From Phyllostachys edulis (Eukaryota > Streptophyta > Magnoliopsida > Poales > Poaceae), in assembly GCA_036346405.1 (NCBI GenBank), contig CM070548.1:87503333-87567332 (forward strand): 64,000 nt of DNA, given 5' to 3'. Position 1 is the first letter of the stretch. The number at the start of each line of letters is the position of its first letter. Below are positions 58,001-64,000 of the stretch, in pieces. A program made the position numbers and the translations under genes. The notes below the pieces were generated by a model, which was given only the letters and a program-made list of their open reading frames with translations, had not been told where the DNA came from and made no database searches.

Positions 58001-61000
58001 GGGAGCAGTTGCGGGACCTTGTGTGCAACAACTTCCAAGTAAACTACGCTGAGCCAAAAGATGCGGGACACCTATTTGCAATAAAGGAAGCGCCGAGCGA
58101 GTCCCTGCGCAGCTTCTTCAAGAAGTTTGTGGTGGTGAAGTGCCAAGTGAAGGGGTCAATGAGACCACCGTCATCAACGCGACAACATGCGGGCTTCAGA
58201 AGGGTCCCCTGTCCGAGAGGCTAGCTCGCAAGCCTGCACGCATGGTGGCGGAACTCTTCAACAAGATGGAAGAATGCGCCTGGACAGAAGAAGACAACAC
58301 CCGAAGGGCCAAAAACCTGGCATAGGCAATCCTGGTGTCGGCACCGGGCTGCCTGCCTGGGAAAAAGGGGGGCTCCACGACCGCCGCCGCGGAGGCGTCC
58401 GGCAAGCCACGGACCAACAACTACTACCAGAAGGGGCGAGGCGTCTACCATGTAGAAAACGGACAACTCCCCAAGGGGGGAATTGAGGAGGCCGTGGGTG
58501 CGGTGGAGGGCGCCACTCGGATGCCAGGACGGGTGCAGGGGGCCTCCCGCTATTATGCGACCTCCACGGAGAAGGGTCACACGCGACCAAGGACTGCCGC
58601 ACTATTGTGATCATGCAGGACTACATGAACCGAGGCCCGCAGCAGGCCGAGCATGAAGGGCAAAGGCCAGTCAACTAGCTATAGTAGACCACCCGAGGTC
58701 ACTGGTGTAAACCACCTCACCACCCTTGTCCTTGCTTTGCCGTGTCATAGCAAATCTCGAAATCCACGACGAGCAAGCCGAGCGTGTGAAGCAAAACGTG
58801 CAAGGCAAAGCGCGCGAAGCGAAAAAGCAAAAGGCCTAGGGTTTCCAACGAGAGCAACAGAGCGTGGGAGAAAAATGAGGGGGAGTCCCTTCCTTCTTAT
58901 AGGCGGCAGGGGTGCAAAGAGACACGGGCCAAAAGTTGAATTGACATGGGCCAGTCACAAAGTGACACGTGCCCCCCACCCAACACACCACATACCATCA
59001 ATCATCACACGACCCGAGGATGTGCCATTACTAACACCCGCTGACATAATGCGCGACACCACACGATGCAAAGACGATGTCGTGATGGCGGTCCCAGAAA
59101 TTTACTGGTGCGCCATTACTAACACCCCCGGCATCATGGCGCGCACCACCCAACACGCCACCATTACCACAGCATTGGCCCGCACGCCACTCGAGGGCCC
59201 GCACCAAACACGCTTCGCCAGGCCGAATGGGACGGTGTGCTTGGACCCTACGGGAAAAAGGCGCGATTTCAGCCATGACGAAGTAGGACCTCGACCGCGA
59301 GGGGCTTGTCGTAGGGGCGGCCCACCAGCCCCAACGACCGGGCGAAGACCTCAAGGAGGCCCCCGAGGGCCAAGGCCGGAGGCACGACTGGGGCTCCCCT
59401 GGAGGGCACCAAGTATACCTTCGGGGAGGCCCCGAAGGAGGCGCGAAGGCCACCAAAATGCCCGTGGGGCCCAAGGCAGGAGGCACGACTAGGGGCCCCC
59501 GAAGGGCACCAAGCATATCTTCGGAGAGGCCTCGAGGGAGGCATGAGGGCCACAGGCAGAAGACACACTTCACATCCCCTCCTCCGAAGGGTACCGCGGG
59601 TACCCTCGGGAAGGCCTAATGGTACGGAAAGGTTGCAGAACACCTTGGGTCTAGGAGCGAGGAGGCCCGGGATCCCTGCCTAGGGCCACCCCGTGAGCAC
59701 CGAAGGGCATCCCCCCCCCCGGCTTGGGAGCACCCAACACAGTGCGAAGGGAGAGGAGTACCAGTGGACCGCGCGTACCGACTGGATGGACCAGGTCCAG
59801 GAGGGTTCACTATAGACCGAAGGCTACGCGTAAGGAGAGAAAAAGTCCATGCGCCCCCTATGGACATAGGGTCTTTTTAGGGGTAGAACCGTAATCTCAT
59901 ATACCCTGATCGGAAGGCTATAAATAGCTGCCTCTCCATGTAATAGAGCATGACCTTTTTCAAAGACAATTAATACACATTTATTCCTCTTAGCATTGTT
60001 ACACTTTTCCAAGGATCCCTAGGTTCCCCTCGCAGTAACCGGGGTCCCCTTTTTTATACTATCTGGTCTTTTTGCTACGACAATACCTCTATCTATTTAA
60101 GCATTTTCCAATAATGATCATAAGATACTTCAAAGTGAGTTCCTTGAAAAAATTCATAAAAGTCCACTTTTTATAGCACAATTTGTGTATATACTTCTTT
60201 TATATATGAAAAATGGTATATAGCAAAAATAAATGGCTCCAAAGAAATTTTTTTCAAGCAAATCACATTGGAGTATCTTATAATTGGTATTTAAGTATAC
60301 TGAAAGTGATAAAGAAGTATAATATGTTCGCCTAAGTGGTATATTGGAAGTGAGAATATATACTTTGAGGTATCTTATAATCATTATTGGAATATGTTTG
60401 AATAGATAAAGATGTATCATCATATAATTTAAGTAGTATATGAGAAGTGGGAGTACGTACTCCCAGGAGTATCGTACCATTTCCCTATACACACGAGAAC
60501 GTGACACATCAAATTACTGATGACTGAAACTCATGGTTTAAAACTTGACATGTCAATGCTTACCACTTGTATGACAGACCCGCAGAAGCAATACGCTGAT
60601 GCTGTGATTGAAGTTCTGCCAACCCAACTGATTCCTGATGACAACGAGGGAAAGGTGCTGCGTGTTAAATTGATCATGAAAGAAGGTGTGAAGCACTTCA
60701 ACCCAGTTTACCTCTTTGACGAAGGATCAAGCATCACTTGGGTCCCTTGCGGAAGAAAGCTTACATGCTCTTATCCTGGCATCAAACTTGCCTATGGCCC
60801 TGACACTTACTTTGGCCATGAGGTAATCTGTCTTGGTTTATTACCCTTTTCCATCCCCAGGCAAAACTTACTGCTGTTACTTGGAAACTAAACTGACAAC
60901 AACCTAGCTAGTAGTCCAAAGTATGACCAAAAGCTCCAAAACCATTCTTAGACTAGTGATCTACAATTCGCTTGGGTAGACCAATTCTAACTGCCAATCA

Positions 61001-61305
61001 GCTTCTGCCTCACCCAAAGCTGTACAGGCTTAGCATTTGCTTGATGTTTTCAGGTATCGGTGCTGGAGATGGATGGGCAATTTGACAGACTAGATGAACT
61101 CATCTATGTTGAAAGCCATCTAAGCAACCTCTCAACCAAGTTCTACGGAGAGGTGACACAGCAAATGCTAAAGCATGCAGATTTCCCAGGCAGCAACAAT
61201 GGAACAGGTCTCTTCCAAACCATCGTAGGACTGAAGATTAGAGATCTCTATGAACAGATCGTTGCTGAGAGAGCCGGTGTACCTACTGAAGCAGCAAAAG
61301 TTTAA
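55041..61305 (+). CDS. PRK: Chloroplast phosphoribulokinase, 405 aa, five exons
   Basis: Exons are 55041-55591, 55907-55991, 56422-56506, 60578-60822 and 61054-61305. The junctions are GT-AG and the 1218-nt frame is open. PRK converts ribulose 5-phosphate and ATP to ribulose 1,5-bisphosphate in the Calvin-Benson cycle of the stroma. Residues 1-54 are a Ser/Thr/Arg-rich transit peptide. The mature chain should start at Ser55. The P-loop GLAADSGCGKST is at 63-74. Cys70 and Cys109 are the thioredoxin-regulated pair (Cys16 and Cys55 of the mature enzyme). Cys298 and Cys304 are the second pair (244 and 250), used in CP12/GAPDH regulation. Length and sequence are normal. Intron 3 is 4071 bp because of nested transposons, but its splice sites are intact. 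Confidence 0.97.
56095..56340. repeat. ACCGGTAACC-type transposon scrap in PRK intron 2
   Basis: The stretch contains CACCGGTAAGGCCGGTAACC and AAATTTCGGCCGAAATTTCC, followed by T- and A-rich degenerate sequence. These words are typical of a high-copy grass DNA element. A shorter relative may lie in ATAD3 intron 2. Exon 3 starts about 80 bp after it. Confidence 0.5.
56636..60082 (+). mobile_element. Non-autonomous LTR retrotransposon (gag only) in PRK intron 3
   Basis: The LTRs are 56636-57281 and 59307-60082. Both begin TGTCGTAGGGG(T/C)GGCC and end TTGCTA(G/C)GACA. The left LTR lacks about 110 bp near its end that the right LTR keeps. A primer-binding-like TTGGCGCTGTCCGTGTGGA follows at 57284. 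The 2-kb interior has gag-like pieces and no protease, RT or integrase. Flanks ACACT and ATACC are a diverged 5-bp duplication. It sits inside a MITE and lies in the sense direction of PRK. Confidence 0.8.
57342..58610 (+). pseudogene. gag-like remnant of the intronic retrotransposon
   Basis: A 104-residue frame (57342-57656) starts MAPRKKGTPK and ends in a coiled-coil-like stretch. A second frame around 57850-58200 has gag core features: DPSEFLRVYETAIEARG in one frame, then SIYAWEQLRDLVCNNFQ and ESLRSFFKKF in another. Stops and a G-run at 57900-57910 break it. Beyond 58610 I see no recognisable protein, including in the long frame 58653-59492. Confidence 0.65.
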
Positions 61306-62430
61306 TGACGGCCACATTCAGATTTCGTGAATCTCTTCATCACCAACTCAATGAGAATGAACATCTTCGCGTTTCTTGTAACTAGTTTGGAAATATTACA
61401 GCTAGAAGAAGAAGGTCATTGCAGAACTCAGGAAAACCTGCAATGGAACTTCTAGAAATCCCTCTCCATGGGGGTGCTCTTACGTCTCTTCTTGACACGT
61501 TTCGATGTACATCTTCTTCGATGTTTCAATGCAGAAAGAAATACAACGGCCTGCTAGTTGCTACTATCAAAAGGAGGTGTTTCTTTTAGCACCTTTCTTG
61601 TTGGTTATTGCTTCTGACCACGAGCCAACATTCATGCAAGACCAATCACGAAGGTTGGAGAATGGAGATGGATTTATTTTTTGGGATGATTAAATAGAGA
61701 GTGAAATTTATGAATGGCACCGTAAGGAGTATTTATATGGTGCTCTAGCTAACCTCACCCTTTTTTTGTGGATCTGACACTGAGAATAATGCAGTGTCGT
61801 GGATCATTCATTAACAAATGTGTAAATGAGTAATGACAAGATCATGGTTTAAAAACGTAAGTATGCAGCTTTGTTCCAGACAGAAGCCATACAGAACACA
61901 AGATAGTTTCAGGTAAATACCTAACAGAAAACCATAAAAGGAACTTCAGAACAGAAAAATGGCAGGATTGCAAATTGCAATTTTGTATGCCAAATATGTA
62001 AATTTCAACGATACACTGCAACAATGGGGAAGTCTAAGGAAATTCACAATTTCACATGTAAATCTTAAAATAGCTCATAGATTTCCAAACAACAGGAGAG
62101 CACAGATACAAATATTCACATTAATAGTATAACTACTGTGTAACTGTGTACCAAGTAGAGATAATCAGGTATATTACCTAAGTGTTACCAAATGATACGA
62201 ATGATAATGTGAGCTTGTTATCTTGACAAGTGTTAGCTCATAGTGAAGAACAGCTAAAAATCATTCATTATATTGGCTCCATATATATGCTACTAAAGTA
62301 AGATGCTCAGTAATTGATAATACAGCAAACAATAAAAAGGTAAGATGCTCAGTAATTGATACTACAGCAAACAACAAATACATAAGCAAATATGTACATT
62401 TGGTTGTTCCACATAGAAGTAGTTATTGGT
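61306..62430. other. PRK 3' UTR and AT-rich downstream region
   Basis: About 61306-61700 is probably the PRK 3' UTR. The remainder is AT-rich without a supported gene. A 42-bp tandem duplication lies near its right end. Confidence 0.5.
62299..62382 (+). repeat. 42-bp tandem duplication
   Basis: Two units (62299-62340, 62341-62382) begin TAAGATGCTCAGTAATTGAT and differ at a few bases. They are non-coding. Confidence 0.92.
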
Positions 62431-64000
62431 TGTCGTAGCTGAAGGGCTAAACAGGGTTGTCGTAGCTGAAAGGCTAAACAGTGGGTACGGGGACCCTCCG
62501 TACACGGAGACCCTCCGTACCCTTTGTCTTGGGAGAAGAACCGAAGGAGGAGCCAAAGACATGTATGTATGTGTGTTGTGTATTCATTATGCATGAATGA
62601 AAGTGGATCCCCTTACAAATGCCCTTGGGGCTCTACTTATAGGGGGGCAAGAAGGGACATTTACCTTCTTGCCCCCATAGGTGAGAAAAAGACAAAGGGT
62701 ATTTAGGTACATTTGCCTAAATACACTATATAGAGTAGGTTTACATATGTACAGTATCCCTGACGGCGCACCGGTATTCCTGACGACCTTGAGGTACGGG
62801 GCACCCCTCGGTGCCCTGCTACGACATCTCCCTCGTCTGCGTGGTCCGAGGTTGTGAGGACAGGTCCCGCGGTCCCGAGGCGAGTGGGCCTAACCTGCCG
62901 CCGGCCTCGAGTCGGGATACCCCAGAGGCGAGGCGATCCGACGAAGGGCGGAGCCGCCGGGCGGAGCGTCGAAGTGCTCGGGCGGCCGATGGTGGGGCTA
63001 GGGGTGCTTGCGAAGGAGGTCCATGTCGGGGCCGCCATGCCGAGGTGATCGCCTCGGCGGCGGTGGCGATGGCGAGCGTGGGGGCAAAGTCGGCCAGAGC
63101 CGTCTGCCGAGGCAGCCTTCAAGGCGGGTGACGCGTCGTGGTTGCCTCGCCGAGGCGATAGCCTCGGGCGGGCGATGCCGCACGGCGGGCCGTGGGGCGA
63201 AGTCGTATGCAGAGCCGTCTGCCGAGGCTTGGCCGAGGCGGCGACAGCGTCATGGCCCTTCGCCGAGGCGATAACCTCGGCGAGGCGGTGAGTCGCAACA
63301 GAGCCGTGGGCGAGGTTGTGTGAAGCCGCCGTGCCGAGGCTTGGCCTTCGAGGCGGGCAGCGCGTTGTGGCCGCCCCACCAAGGTGATAACCTCGAAGCG
63401 GGCGGTGAGACACAATGAGCTCTCGGGGAAGCGAAGTCGGCGAGCCGTTGTCCGAGAGCTTAGCCTTGGAGGCGATGTATTATGGCAGTCGTTGTGGCCC
63501 TCGGGTCTGGATACCTCTTTGGTGTGACCGCTCGTGATGGTCCTATTGGGGGCCTGGTACCGTCCCCCCCTCGGCCACTCCGGGTCAAGGGTGCCCGTGA
63601 CCTAGAGGGGCGCGAAGGGGTTTTGTCCAAACGACTGAGGAGGCGGCTACCTATACCTACCAGAAGCCAGCGAGGGGGAGGCGATGCCGATCGCCGTCCC
63701 CCAACTTTCTTTTAACTAGGCTCACTTGGGAGCCCAAAGCTAGCGAAGGGGGAGGCGAAGCCCATAGCGCCGTCCCCCAACTTTCTTTTGACTGGGCTCG
63801 CTTGGGTGCCCAAAGCTAGCGAAGGGGGAGGCAAAGCCGAGAGCGCTGTCCCCCAACTTTCTTTTGATTGGGCTCGCTTGGGAGCCCAAAGCTATGGCGG
63901 GAGGCGGCCGAGAGTGCTGATCTGACTTTCTTTTGATTGGGCTCGCTTGAGCCCAAAGCTAATGAAGGGGGCGGTTTAAAATGCCGCCCCCAACTTTCTT
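62431..64000 (-). mobile_element. LTR retrotransposon end running off the right edge
   Basis: On the plus strand it starts TGTCGTAGCTGAAGGGC, so on the minus strand an LTR would end GCTACGACA. A minus-strand TATA box (CCCTATAAGTAG, about 62634-62643) fits an LTR promoter, with a GC-rich upstream part. GC-rich degenerate repeats containing GAGGCGATAACCTCGG occupy about 63000-63480. No second LTR, gag or pol is visible in the window, so the class is inference. The frame at 62703-63413 (minus) is a low-complexity by-product of the repeats. Confidence 0.5.
63690..64000. repeat. Tandem repeat of about 77 bp at the right edge
   Basis: Units contain CCCCCAACTTTCTTTT, then GGGCTCGCTTGGGAGCCCAA and AGCTAGCGAAGGGGGAGGC. 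Four copies, the last ones shortened, are visible. Each holds a small palindrome around GGGCTC...GAGCCC. The array continues past the window. Confidence 0.85.

Larger units (their letters stand above)
56570..60478. mobile_element. Foldback MITE in PRK intron 3, split by a retrotransposon
   Basis: The left end GGTATGGTACTCCTAGTAGT and the reverse complement of the right end (GGTACGATACTCCTGGGAGT) match. The palindrome continues through TACGTACT(T/C)CC(G/A)CTTCTC and the ATACTACTTAAAT block. ATT flanks both ends (56567-56569, 60479-60481). Without the retrotransposon (56636-60082) the element is about 460 bp and nearly a full-length hairpin. No protein is encoded. Confidence 0.78.

Noticed and set aside
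58653..59492. 279-residue plus-strand frame
   Set aside because: It crosses from the retrotransposon interior into the 3' LTR and has no gag or pol motif. It is a by-product of high GC.
62703..63413. 236-residue minus-strand frame
   Set aside because: It is low-complexity sequence generated by GC-rich tandem repeats.
1..64000. tRNA, rRNA or organellar insertions
   Set aside because: I looked for typical conserved words (tRNA B-box in context, rRNA and plastid genes) and saw none. A tRNAscan and organelle BLAST would settle it.

Overview
This window is nuclear DNA of a grass, most likely Oryza or a close relative. The coding exons are GC-rich with GT-AG introns, the intergenic DNA is packed with plant transposons, and the three well-conserved genes read like rice proteins. 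From memory, phosphoribulokinase of rice is on chromosome 2, so a syntenic position there is plausible, but this was not checked.

Four host genes are supported. An ATAD3-type mitochondrial AAA+ ATPase lies at 16190-21060 (+, 7 exons). A small conserved hypothetical protein lies at 22242-22909 (-, 2 coding exons). A secretory carrier membrane protein (SCAMP) lies at 50193-53292 (+, 12 exons). Chloroplast phosphoribulokinase (PRK) lies at 55041-61305 (+, 5 exons). All have open reading frames that join cleanly at splice sites. The region at 46.9-49.8 kb may hold another minus-strand transcription unit that I could not identify.

The rest is mostly mobile DNA. Two very large Mutator-like elements (MULEs) carry a plant mobile domain (PMD) gene: MULE-1 (about 1325-16030) and MULE-2 (about 23826-46384). 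Each has long terminal inverted repeats and imperfect 9-bp flanking duplications. MULE-1 also keeps a decayed MuDR-type transposase with a SWIM zinc finger, plus a divergent pair of small zinc-finger-like genes separated by a 31-bp tandem repeat and telomere-like sequence. MULE-2 was hit inside its PMD exon by a long LTR (26092-43168, minus). That LTR was in turn hit by a decayed Tat-type Ty3/gypsy retrotransposon (26656-39624) that carries an antisense gene. Both MULEs sit against the 5' end of a host gene.

PRK intron 3 is swollen to about 4.07 kb by a gag-only LTR retrotransposon inserted into a foldback MITE, yet the exons are intact. Two related foldback elements lie at the left edge. Another minus-oriented LTR element with tandem repeats runs off the right edge from 62431.

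The best candidate for something under-described is the composite MULE-PMD element with its divergent zinc-finger gene pair, repeat spacer and terminal telo-box cluster.
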